The notes under the pieces were generated by a model, which was not told the origin of the DNA, did no database searches, and worked only from the letters and a program-made list of their open reading frames with translations. Positions 44,354 to 54,397 of a stretch of 64,000 nucleotides of DNA are shown here, in pieces. A program made the position numbers and the translations under genes. The DNA is taken from the NCBI GenBank assembly GCA_963921825.1, contig OY997589.1, positions 73,578,523 to 73,642,522 of the forward strand. Reading direction: 5' to 3'. The stretch comes from Erodium maritimum (Eukaryota > Streptophyta > Magnoliopsida > Geraniales > Geraniaceae). Position 1 is the first letter of the stretch, and the number at the start of each line of letters is the position of its first letter.

Positions 44354-45699
44354 GTTGATTATAGAGGAGAAATCTATTGAGAACCAATCTTAACGTAGGA
44401 ACCGTGAGAACCAATCCTAGCCACTATCACCTATGATCCAACACTCATCAAAATGCCACATCATCACCCAAATTCAACCCACATACACGCCTATTTCATC
44501 AATTCTCACACAAGCAAGGGCATAATTGTAATAGCATGGTGCCATGTGGACAAGTGTCCATTTTTTTCTTCACCAATTCACTAATTTAATATTTCCCGTT
44601 TCGTTTGAACTCCGATTAACTTCAAACTTGCGCCAATATTTTTCTTTTTTCAAGGGCTTTAAATCAAGATCAGTCATGAATATATTTTGAAGCACGAACA
44701 TAAAAATTTATATCAAGGTGATAAAAATAATGTTGAGTGTTGATAAATCTTCACTAATAAATGTTTTATATCGGAGTCCAAACTAATGCTAAATGTTGAT
44801 AAAAAAACATGTAATGAGCTGATAAGAAACAAATAATGAGGTGATAAAAACCATTTTCAATTTTGATAATAAGTGTGATACACTAGAGTTTAACGTTGAT
44901 AAAAAAAATTGTGATGGTGTGATAAAAAACACGTAATTCAATGATAAATCTAGTGTTTAGTGTTGATAAAACTGGTGTTCATATAAAGTCCGTGATGAGA
45001 TGATAAAAATCATGATCAGTTTTGGAGAATGGGGTGATAAAACCATTGTAAAGTGTTGATAAAAACAGGGTAAAGTGTTGATAAACCCAGAGCAAAGTGT
45101 TGATAAAAATTACACATATATAATTTCTTTAAAAACCAACCCCAAAATAATTTTTTTTTCGTGCTTCAAAAAAACATGTGATGGGGGTGATAAAACACAC
45201 GTAATTTGAATGATAAACCTAACGTTAAGTGTTGATAAAACTAGTGTTCATAAAAAGCACGCGATGAGGTGATAAAACCAGTGTAAAGTGTTGATAAAAC
45301 CAATGTAAAAGTGTTGATAAATCCATAGCAACGTGTTGATAAAAATTACCCAGATTTTTTTTTTAAATCAACCCCGAAATATTTTTTCGTGCTTCAAAAT
45401 ATATTCATGACTGATCTTGATTGAAAGCCCTTAAAAAACAAAACTAATGGCGCAAGTTTGAAGTCAATCGGAGTTCAAACGAAGCGGGAAAAATTAAATT
45501 AGTGAATTGGTTAAAAAAAAATGATAGTTTTACTAAAAAGCCCTTATCACTTATTAAAAAGTGCTGTTTTTTTGCAGTCAACAAGTCAATTACTCAATTG
45601 CATCTCATCCATCCATTCTTAAAATGGATGACTTAGATTGGTTCTCGCGGTTCCTACGTTAAAACATGGTTCTCACCAGATTTCTCCTCGTTGATTATA
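44354..45699. mobile_element. Non-autonomous MULE with long TIRs and 10-bp TSD GTTGATTATA
   Basis: The element at 44364-45689 starts GAGGAGAAATC and ends GATTTCTCCTC, flanked by GTTGATTATA (44354-44363 and 45690-45699). Inverted blocks include GGTTCTC/GAGAACC (outer 50 bases), CAATTCACTAATTTAA with GTTTGAACTCCGATT, and CAAGATCAGTCATGAATATA with AGCACG. The interior (44700-45360) is an array of GTGTTGATAAAA-type units. No open frame. Related ends occur at 10621-10782 and in the element split by the gypsy insertion. Confidence 0.87.
44720..45360 (+). repeat. Array of degenerate GTGTTGATAAAA units
   Basis: Roughly twenty copies of TGATAAA, most preceded by GTGT or AAGTGT and spaced about 18-45 bases, fill the core of the MULE. 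The same units, in the other orientation (TTTTATCAACACT), appear at 51030-51165 and 62251-62450 in the related element. Confidence 0.75.
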
Positions 45700-46110
45700 T
45701 ATGTTAAATGCAAGTAATTAGGTTAGTAAGTGATTAGGTTAGATGTTAATACTTAAGTTTAGTTGAGCTCAAATTTAATTGTTTATAACTATTAATTGTT
45801 TTATACAAAATTTAATTGTTTCATAATTATTTTATGATTTTTTTATTTTATAAATATATTACTAAATGAGGGTGAAATAGTAATTTTCCCATCAAAGTTA
45901 TAGGGTTGATATGAATAAGGGTAAAATCGTCATTTCACTCCCCAGTAATTAGCATATGGTGTCACATGACTAACATAATGGAATATTCCGTCCATTTTTA
46001 CTAACAGAATCGTACGACCAATACTTTAGGTAGCGTATTTGTTATTTTGAAACGTTGGGTAGTATGATATTCGTGATCAATAGTTAAAAATAAACTTCAA
46101 TATTTAACCG
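45700..46110. repeat. Right arm of the host inverted-repeat element
   Basis: Contains GGTAAAATCGTCATTT, GGAATATTCCGTCC and CTAACAGAATCGTACGACCA in the orientation opposite to 28655-28900, ending in the inverted terminus at 46110. Confidence 0.6.
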
Positions 46111-46310
46111 TAAATACATGGATTGATTATTCCTAAATTAATCTTAATTTCGTTATATAAAGTTAAAATTAAATGAAGAGTATACTTATACATTTGAATT
46201 TAAGATTTATTAGGCTAATTTTTGGATCAAATTGATGTGTAATTAGTATGTCAAAAACTTTATTGGGTTGAATGACTTTCGCTCAAGTGGGATATTATGC
46301 AAGATAATCT

Positions 46311-47831
46311 TAGAGTTCCTCATTTTTTTTTATCAACAATTTTTTTAAAACATCAAATCCTTCGAAATGAAGGGAAAGGACAAGGAACTGACGAATAAGC
46401 CCTCAGAAAAAACAAGAGCACAACACTAAAGCACACCCTCAAAACAATCCCAACAAGGGGAGGATAACAGATACATGGTCTCAGTACCAGATATAACGAA
46501 CATTAAGAAAACATAGGCCAACAAGGGCAGACCAAATTGAACATAAACTAAACCCTAACCGAAGGGAACACTAAAAACATGAAAGGTCTATAGCACCCAA
46601 ATATACCCAACATGAAGCACGGGGAAACACTAAACCGGTCTGAAACCTAAATTTAACTACCATGAAGCTCAATAAACCACCTTTGATAACCTCAAACCTT
46701 AGCAACTCCACATCAACAACCGACTTTAACAGGGCCACCATATAATCTAACCAAACTTGTGAAGAACACCTTATCTCATCGAGGCCACCAACTCGAAGAG
46801 TTGAATGACCATCGACACGCCGATGGCCTACACCGAACATGACAAAGATAGGTCGGTAGCTAAAATAACTACCAAAACCCTATACCCCTAGAAACTAAAA
46901 CCGACAATCTTAAAACAAAGGCCCGAAGACCAATTAACTCGTCGGAGGTCAACACCTAATAACCGACGAGCCTCTATTAACTTAATAGAGTAACATAGAA
47001 GACTGAACAAGAACAATTCAAAGGTAATAGTTCGTGACTTCACAAGTAAAGAAGAAAACGTGAAAACCTTACCTTAATCACGCCGTGAGCCTAAAAGACG
47101 CGGCTGATCACCCAAATCTGGAAACGAAAAGAAATTGCAACAAGGTTGGGTTTTCCCTAATAAGGTATAACAATAACGCTGTAAACCCCCAAAACAACAG
47201 TCGAGAACAAGGCCTCCAGGAAGGAATCAGAGCACCTCCCACTCCCGTCTTGTGGTTGTCTTCTTCGACTTATCGTAGCCACCACCAGACATGGGTGTCG
47301 GACTCACAAAGATCCCGCCTTGAACAAGGACGGGACGAACTCCTCCGAATGCAGCAAAATCAGTGAAGAACAGAGCTGGAATGGCCCAAGGATAACCACC
47401 GGGCGGTGGAGGAGTAGGGTCTCGAGGTAGTAGCCCTCAGCCACTCCCCACCCGACCAGATCGAGCCCCTCTAGAAAAGCGACATGACTGGAACCAGTGG
47501 AACCCCAAACAACACCAACAGCCAAGGCGTGAACGGATGTGCCAGATCTAGAGGTTGTCCGGCAGAGGAGTGACCGGAGAGGCTAGCCCGAGCAAAGCCT
47601 AAAAGAAAATGAAGAAAGGGGGAAGGAAGAATACACAGGGTAGGGAGAAATAGAAGTGGGGGAGGGGAAGAGGAAGGGGAATAGTCACCACTGGCCCCAG
47701 CCTTGGCCAGAGCCGTAGCCGGAGCCAGCTAAGACCAACAGCGGCGATAGTAGAATCAGGGTTAGGGTTTTTTGTGAGAGTACTTCTTGAGAGAGAAACT
47801 CGCGCTGAGGGCTGTAGTGACTAGAGTTCCT
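46311..47831 (-). mobile_element. Non-coding LINE-like retroposon with 10-bp TSD TAGAGTTCCT
   Basis: TAGAGTTCCT occurs at 46311-46320, followed by a T run (the complement of the A tail), and at 47822-47831. On the minus strand the element begins with a CT-rich leader (CTCTCTCAAGAAGTAC, about 47800), passes through GC-rich sequence, and ends AT-rich before the tail, total 1501 bases. Frames at 46571-46840, 47304-47525 (minus) and 47085-47366 (plus) lack any domain. It probably moved using LINE machinery. Confidence 0.7.
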
Positions 47832-48671
47832 TATGCTGGATTAAATAATGAGCCAATGACTTAAAATTTTTCAATTAATCAAGATGAGATTAGATCAAAA
47901 CATAAAATAGTATGTTTATAAACAAGACGACAATGTGGAAGCAAAACCATCTTTTATTACTCTCATGAAGGTAGTTTTGTCATTCTACTAGTTAAAAATT
48001 CTATCGGACTAGCTTTATGATGATAATTTAATATGTTTCGGCACCGTCCACTTCCTCCCTCACTATGTTTCCAGTCTTGGATGTTGGAGGCCAGCTATAA
48101 GTATCCATTATTCGTTGTTGTTGTTTATGTGCTTTGTTTTGTTTTTTTATAAGTCATACCTACCGGAATTTTACAGTCAAAGACTTGTCTTTCTCCAACA
48201 GATCTTCGGTAGGTATGATTGATGTCTTTGGTGGTGTGACCAGTTAAGTCTCTCTATCGACGAATTCTTTTCGGATCATCAATAAGAAAGACCGACCATC
48301 TGGTAGTTGGGGTTCTAGGGGGTTGCATCACTTTTTTCGAGAGCTATCATCACGCTGGTCGCCTCTCAAGTTCACGAAAATGATTGGTGAATACAACGCT
48401 TGTGTTTGCATTATTCGATGTGTAAGGTTTATTAATTATTAATTAATCTCTTTTTCAAAAAATAAAAAATATGTTCTGTTGTGTAGAAATAATTTTTCAT
48501 ATGTTTTAATATGCCGATATCAAAACAGTGTAATAAGACATGTTCTGATATCGAAAAGAATGTGAAATTACAATTTTCCCGAACACTTTTGTGAATTTGC
48601 GATAAAGCTGCATAGGAAGATCTATATAGTTATATCTTGATTAAAACGATTAGTTTATATGTTTTAATTTT
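47832..48671. other. Unassigned sequence
   Basis: AT-rich with a slightly GC-richer block at 48040-48400. No frame, domain or repeat partner was recognised. Confidence 0.45.
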
Positions 48672-49100
48672 AGGGTTAATTAACAAAACTTACTCTTAAT
48701 ATAGGTCACGAACACTACACTACCTAACGTTTCAAAATTACAAATGCACTACTTTAAGTTTTAGTCACGCGATTCTGTTAGTAAAAACGGACGTAATATT
48801 TCATTTTGTTAGTCATATAACCTCGTGTGTCATTTAATAGATGGTAAAATGACGATTTTGTCCTTACTTATATGATCTTTATACATTTTATAAGAAATAT
48901 TACCGTTGTACCCTCGTTATCATTTCTTATAATATGTATATAGGTCAAATAATTAAGGACAAATTCGTCATTTTACCATCATTAAATGACACATGAGGTC
49001 ATATGACCAACGGAATAAAATATTTCGTCTATTTTTATTATCAAAATCGTGTGACCAATACTTAAGGTAATATATTTTTCATTTTAAAACGATAAGTACT
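48672..49100. mobile_element. Complete foldback element with about 200-base arms
   Basis: The two arms meet near 48915. Inverted blocks are TTTTAGTCACGCGATTCTGT with its counterpart around 49040, GTGTCATTTAAT...GGTAAAATGACGA with TCGTCATTTTACC...ATTAAATGACAC (about 48830-48860 and 48970-48995), and TATACATTTTATAAGAAAT with ATTTCTTATAATATGTATA. No coding sequence. Single arms of the same family lie at 28655-28900 and 45700-46110. Confidence 0.75.
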
Positions 49101-49640
49101 TTGATATTTAACTTTTATTTTAGAATGGTTTTAAACTAAACCCTTGTATGAATATAGCTTTTTTTGTAATTACTGTGTCATCATTAACCGGTGCGATCTC
49201 TCCCTGACCACTTATGACAAACCACAACAACAAAAGAACACAACGTCCTCCACAGAAGTGGCAACCCCATATGTTTCCCATTTATTTTTCCATGTTCATT
49301 TTGTTCTGAATCTGTAACTATGTTGTGTTGTTGTCGGTGCCAAGTCCACATCTCACGAGGGAGGGTGAGCGCGTGACAAAGTTGACCCAGTGCTGGTAGA
49401 GGTGTCGTAACCTCGTGTTCAATGTTTGAATGTGTGGTTGACTTTAATGCCAATTCAGACATCATTGCATCATGTGTTGCGCTTTTAGAAATTAGATGAA
49501 ACATACATGCCGGGCCATGCGTTTGTGTAGGTTGGGAATGAAAAATACATGGCGTTTTGACTTTTTAATGTCTCTTACCTAATGGCTAATACCCTCTGGC
49601 CAAATCTATACATGTCGGTGAAGTTGCTTTACTAATGAGT
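49101..49640. other. Unassigned sequence
   Basis: A minus-strand frame (49184-49504, 106 codons) has no recognised domain and lies in transposon-rich sequence. It could be a decayed C-terminal part of a transposon protein, but I cannot support that. Confidence 0.35.
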
Positions 49641-50129
49641 AATGATTGAACTATGGTCTTATATAATTATGCAACCCAACCCTCGCCACTTTCGGCTTCG
49701 ATCTCTTCTCTTGTTTAAACTTCGTCGTCGAACGTTTTTTTTGTCGAATGAATGTAGAAAATTTGGGATGAAGAGTAGAGAAAATTTTGAGAGAAGTGGT
49801 GTGGATTGGATATTTGGGGTATTTATAGGTGGGGAAATAATTTTTTGTATTGAATTTTATTTGTTTTTAATTAAAAAAATTAAAACTGTTGAAATCGGAC
49901 CGTTTAGCAACGATCTAATTTTTTTTTACCATTGGGGACACATGGCACACTGGGATTGGTCGCCAGCGAACCATGCAAACCGCGAACCACACACCGTGAA
50001 AACGGTACGCAATGCGAACAACGCACCGCAGATCGCGTGGTTGTGATTCGTGGTGCAAACCACGCACCACACCCACGGGATCCGTGGTTCGTAGTGTGCA
50101 AGTGTGAGTCGCACGATATGTGTCCTCTA
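49641..50129 (-). mobile_element. 5' part of a Harbinger-like element, truncated
   Basis: A leader with GGGTATTTATAGGTGGG, followed by GGACCGTTTAGCAACG and ACATGGCACACTGGGATTGG, parallels 29690-29890 (GGGTATTTATAGATGG, ACCGTTGCC, ACGTGTCACCTTGTGGTTGG), the promoter side of the decayed Myb-like copy. The right end has repeated AACCACGCACCAC-type palindromic words up to CCTCTAA (50124-50130). The coding part is missing. Confidence 0.5.
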
Positions 50130-50575
50130 ATGTAATTAGGGTAAACTACAAATACCTACCCCAAACTTGTCACGATTAACTGATACCTACCCTCATGTTT
50201 TTATGTAACCGATACATACTCAAATGTTTAGTTTTTTAACAGATAGCCCAAGCAGACATGTAAAATGACGAAAATGCCCTCAACTACATTTCAGTAATTA
50301 CTTTAAAAAAAATTAAAAAATCACTTTTGTTAGGTATATATATGTACTTATTAAATAACTTCATTTTTATTTAAAAAAATCACTTCAGTTTTATTTTAAA
50401 AAAATTATTTAAAAATTTACTTCAGGGCATTTTCGTCATTTTACCTGTCTACAGGGGCTTTGCGTTAATTTTCGGAACATTTGAGTATGTATCGGTTACA
50501 AAAAAACATGAGGGTAGGCATCAGTTAATCGTGACAAGTTTTGGGTATGTATTTGTAGTTTACCCATGTAATTAT
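50130..50575. mobile_element. Foldback MITE (family A, copy 2) with 9-bp TSD ATGTAATTA
   Basis: The element at 50139-50566 begins GGGTAAACTACAAATACCTA and ends GTATTTGTAGTTTACCC; ATGTAATTA flanks it (50130-50138, 50567-50575). Length (428) and layout match the copy at 35148-35577 (430). Confidence 0.9.
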
Positions 50576-50702
50576 ACAACCGAACCCAAAAAAAAGTTAC
50601 GTACACGAGGTGTGATTCTGAACATTAGACCCAATACACTAAGCCCACAACTTAAAATATGGTAATGATGTAGACAATGCCTCTTTGTTGAAAAATGATT
50701 TA

Positions 50703-51166
50703 TTTAAGAAATCAAATAGAAACTAACTCTTAAACTAAAAATATGTGAACTCATCTAAATCATCCATTTCATAAATAGATGATGAGATGCAATAGAATTG
50801 TTGACTGAAAAATATATAGCACTTTTTTGGTAAGTTGTAGGGGCTTTTTAGTAAAACTCATATTTTTTTTTTATCAATTCACAAGTTTAATCTTTTACGC
50901 TTCATTTGAACTCCGATTGGCTTTAAACTTGTGCTACTATTTTTATTTTTGCAAGTGATTTTTACCAAGACCATTCATGAATATATTTTGAACAACGAAA
51001 AAAAATTATTTTTGGGCTGATTTAAAAAAAAATATATCTAGGTGATTTTTATCAACACTGTACACTAGTTTTATCAACACGGAACATTAGTTTTATCACA
51101 TCATTTTACCAAAACTGAACATAATTTTTATCACCTCATCACTTTTTTTTATTTCACCTCATCACA
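50703..51166. mobile_element. Left part of a MULE split by the gypsy insertion
   Basis: The sequence matches the inverted right end of the element at 44364-45689: a diverged terminus (about 50703), GTGAACTCATCTAAATCATC, GCACTTTTTTGGTAAG, GGGGCTTTTTAGTAAAACT, CATTTGAACTCCGATTGG, then TTTTATCAACAC units up to the insertion at 51166. It continues at 62251. The start is approximate. Confidence 0.75.
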
Positions 51167-54100
51167 TGTAAGAGCCACTCCCAGTCAACGCCACTCAAAT
51201 CTGCGAAAAACAGGGTAATTTTAAAAAAATAAGCAGACACTTATTTAAACCTAAAATTGACCCCGAGGGTCATACCAGACTTAAGTTGACCCCGATATCG
51301 ACCAAAGTGAGTTCCAGGGGACTCAGGGAAACTTTCTGACCAATTTGGGAAATGTTGACTTTTCACTGAAAAAGTCAACCGAGCGACGTTTTGGTCCATT
51401 CGAGGACCGTTTTGGATCCAAAAAGCTTAGCCGTCGTCGTAGCAGTCTTAGTTGAGCCGTTTCCTTGTAGCACGTCAAGTTTCGTAATTTCTTGGAAAAA
51501 GTGCCCGTTCAGGGCCTGAAACGTCCAAATTTCGCGAATCTGACTGAAAAATATCTATGAGATATTTTCCAAAAAGGTGTGGGACCCACTTGTCACATGT
51601 CACCAATGTGGTGGTGTTAGGTTATTGGACAAGACAAGAGAAAATTACTTTTAGTGTTAGTTTTGTAATTAAGTATTAGATTTGATTTTTTTAAAACAAA
51701 ACAAAGGGAAGCAAATAGGATGGTCGGCCATACTTGTAAAAAATGGAGTTTTGGAGAGAGAAAGGGGAGTTAAAAGAAGAAGAGAAAAGAGAAGGAGGTG
51801 TTGGAAGTTTTGGCTTTTCCCGTCGATCAAACCGGTGGATCGTCTCAACGATAAAAGAATCGAGCTCACATCGACGTTCTCTACGGTGAGCACCTAACCG
51901 ATTCTCGTTTTGTTAAATTTAAAAGTTAGGGTTGGATTGAAATGGGTTGAATATGGATGAGTTGAGGTGTGGGGTTTGTTGGAGGTGTTTTGGAGCGAAG
52001 AGATGAACGTTTTCCGATGACCGGAGGCTCAGGGGAGCTCCGGCCACCGTGTATGGTTGCTGGCCGGTTTTATAGGGTGGCTGGCCGGAGTTAGGACCAG
52101 CCACCACCTTGGTGGACCGGCCCCAAACCGGCCCTAGCCACCCACGGCCAAAGGGGGTCGGGTGGGGCCCACATGCTCGGGTGTTCGGGTTTCGTGTTCG
52201 GGTTTCGTGTTCGGGTGGTCTAGAACGTTCCCTAAGTAATTAATCCACACCCGGATCGAAATTTGGAATTAAATTGTGAAAGTTGTAATTGACGGGTTTA
52301 GAAACTTTAAACGCGAATTAAATTACTCGGAAGTCGGAATTCGATTCCGTCGAGTGCATAGGAACCCTTGAATTATTCTAAGACCGTAGAAAAGAAAACG
52401 GGAATTTTCGGAGCCCCGGAAGGACGTTTTCAAATCCCGGGCAGATTCGCCATGTCGGGCGAATCGGGCTTTTCCAAGCCCTTTATCGACAATGTCGAGT
52501 AATTGGGAAGTTTGGGAGTGATCGACATTGTCGGGGTTGAGTTTGGGCGTTTAACTCTTTAAATTCGGGTTTCGCATGGTTACTTAAAAAGTGTGTAAAT
52601 TGTAATGATTGTAGACCGTGTCGCCTACCGTGGAAATAGGAGGTTAAGCGGTAATTATGGAGCTTTGCCGGAGTAAGAGTATCGGGTTGACACGCTTCAA
52701 GAGGTAGGGAAAAGTAGCCGGATCTCGGCCCTGATTAGGGAAAGTTAACAGTAGAAATGCATGTGACACCGGGGTGTCATGGGTTAAGTCAGTTTATCGA
52801 ATATTAGGAAGGCAGACGACACCGGGTGGTGTCGTATGATACAGGAACGTATCGAACAATAGAAAGGCATGTGACACTTAGTAGTGTCGTAGGATAAGTG
52901 AGCTTGTTGATATTAGAATTACTGGAGGCATTTGTTATTGCCCGGAGGTTGATTGTTCAGTTTGTGTCTTGGGTGCCCATAAGAGCCCGTACTTTACTGT
53001 TGGTGTCTTGGGTGGCCATGAGAGCCCGTGTCTTTACTGTTGGTGTCTTGGGTGGCCATGAGATCCCGTGTTTTACTGTTGGTGTCTTGGGTGGCCATGA
53101 ATGCCCGTGGGGTTGTTGAGCCCGTGAGTCATTGTCGGTGTGTCTTGGGTGGCCATGAGAGCCCGTGAGTTACTGTTGGTGTGTCTTGGGAGGCCGTGAG
53201 TGCCCGTGGGGTTGTTGAGACCGTGAGTTATTGTCGGTGTGTCTTGGGTGGCCATGAGTGCCCGTAGGGTTGTTGAGCCCGTGAGTTACTGTTGGTGTGT
53301 CTTGGGTGGCGATGAGTGCCTGTGGGGTTGTTGAGGCCGTGAGTTACTGTTGGTGTGTCTTGGGAGGCCGTGAGTTCCCGTGGGGTTGTTGAGCCCGTGA
53401 GTTACTGTCGATGTGTCTAAGGTGGCCATGAGTGCCCGTGGGGTTGTTGAACCCGTGTTTTATCGTTGGTGTCTTGGGTGGCCATGAGTGCTTGTGGAGC
53501 GTTGAACCGGTCTTGTTGTTGTTTGTTGAACTTTGCTTGTGATTGTGATTGTGATTGCCTGAGGTTAGTGACCCGACTTTGTGTCGGGAAGTTGTGTGGA
53601 GGTTGGCTGGCTTACCTGACAGGGATCGGTAAAGTCGAGCGTTCTTTGGCTAGCCTGGCCTGACAGGGATCGGCAGGTTGAGCATTCTTAGGCGATGGAG
53701 GGTTGCTCCCCTTCCGACTAGCTACCGGAAAAGTAGCTCGGTATATCGCCAATAGGTCGACCGCCTGGTGCCTGACAGGGATCGGTAAAGTGCGTGGGGC
53801 AGGCTCGAGCCCAGCTAGTTAGCAACTGGCACTGAGCAGCTGACTGGAGTGCGATCCTTTGTGATCTTGGGTGTTGCGTGGTTGTCTTTTGTGTCCTTGG
53901 AAGAGGTCGTGATCGTTGTGTCGGGTCTACATCACGTGTCCGAGTGTTGAGTAGGTTGAGGAAAGTGATGGTTTGCGTGTCAGTCGGGTTACTCGAGTTT
54001 GGGGATTTTCGTCCCCGGTGTTGGGTTTGGTGTTGGTGTTACCGGGTTTGTCTACTAAGTATGCCGTAGTCAGTCTGTTATCCGTGGTGGTGAGCGAACG

Positions 54101-54382
54101 CTCACCCTAGCTGCTTTTCCTACTGGTACTGGTCGCAGGATGGACTAGATGAGCTTCCGAAGCTTGAAGAGCTAGGAGCGGGAGTCCGGGTTTACTTTTG
54201 AGTCTAGCGACATATACCTTGTATTTTGTCCGCTTGTTGGGACGTACTTTTAGTTGTAAATTATTATTTTGTTAAACAAATTGATGGTTTTAAAGCGATT
54301 TATTCAAAAGGTTTGAAAAGGTTTTTTTTTTAAATTAAACGTTCGCGTTCCGGGTCGGTTTTACTGAATTTGGGGCGTGACA
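51167..54382 (+). repeat. 5' LTR
   Basis: Starts TGTAAGAGCC and ends GGCGTGACA. Landmarks: GATTCGCC/GGCGAATC stem (52444-52465), CGACAATGTCG and its inverse (52487-52497, 52523-52533), three GACAC hairpins (52765-52888), a TTGGGTGGCC minisatellite (52966-53490), GGGATCGG hairpins (53614, 53660 and 53777 regions), and GTGAGCG-AA-CGCTCAC (about 54091-54106), followed by a pyrimidine tract. Open frames in it are minisatellite translations, not genes. Confidence 0.92.
52966..53490 (+). repeat. Minisatellite within the 5' LTR
   Basis: About eleven units carrying TCTTGGGTGGCCATGAG followed by TGCCCGTGGGGTTGTTGAG, with unit length growing from about 40 to about 57 bases along the array. The 3' LTR has a matching array (60806-61345), and the old LTR remnant has a shorter one (3120-3400). 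Confidence 0.8.
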
Positions 54383-54385
54383 GGT

Positions 54386-54397
54386 TGGTATCAGAGC
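54386..54397 (+). other. Primer-binding site complementary to tRNA-iMet
   Basis: TGGTATCAGAGC begins three bases after the 5' LTR, the standard plant initiator-Met primer site for minus-strand synthesis. Confidence 0.93.

Larger units (their letters stand above)
40613..46120. mobile_element. Inverted-repeat DNA element hosting a retroposon and a MULE
   Basis: The outer ends AGTTAAATATTGAA (from 40623) and TTCAATATTTAACCG (to 46110) are inverted copies, continuing inward for about 50 bases (TTTATTTTTAA, ATTGATTAC/GTGATCAAT). TAAATACATG is duplicated at 40613-40622 and 46111-46120. After subtracting the retroposon (40675-43088) and the MULE (44364-45689), about 1.7 kb of original element remains, including a GC-richer segment at 43740-44340. 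The 10-base duplication suggests a MULE relative. Confidence 0.7.

Noticed and set aside
44720..45360. Regularly spaced repeats considered as a CRISPR-like array
   Set aside because: Units are degenerate, the spacers are also repeat-derived and the context is a plant MULE.
49184..49504. 106-codon minus-strand frame
   Set aside because: No domain recognised; surrounded by foldback and Harbinger fragments, so not supportable as a gene.
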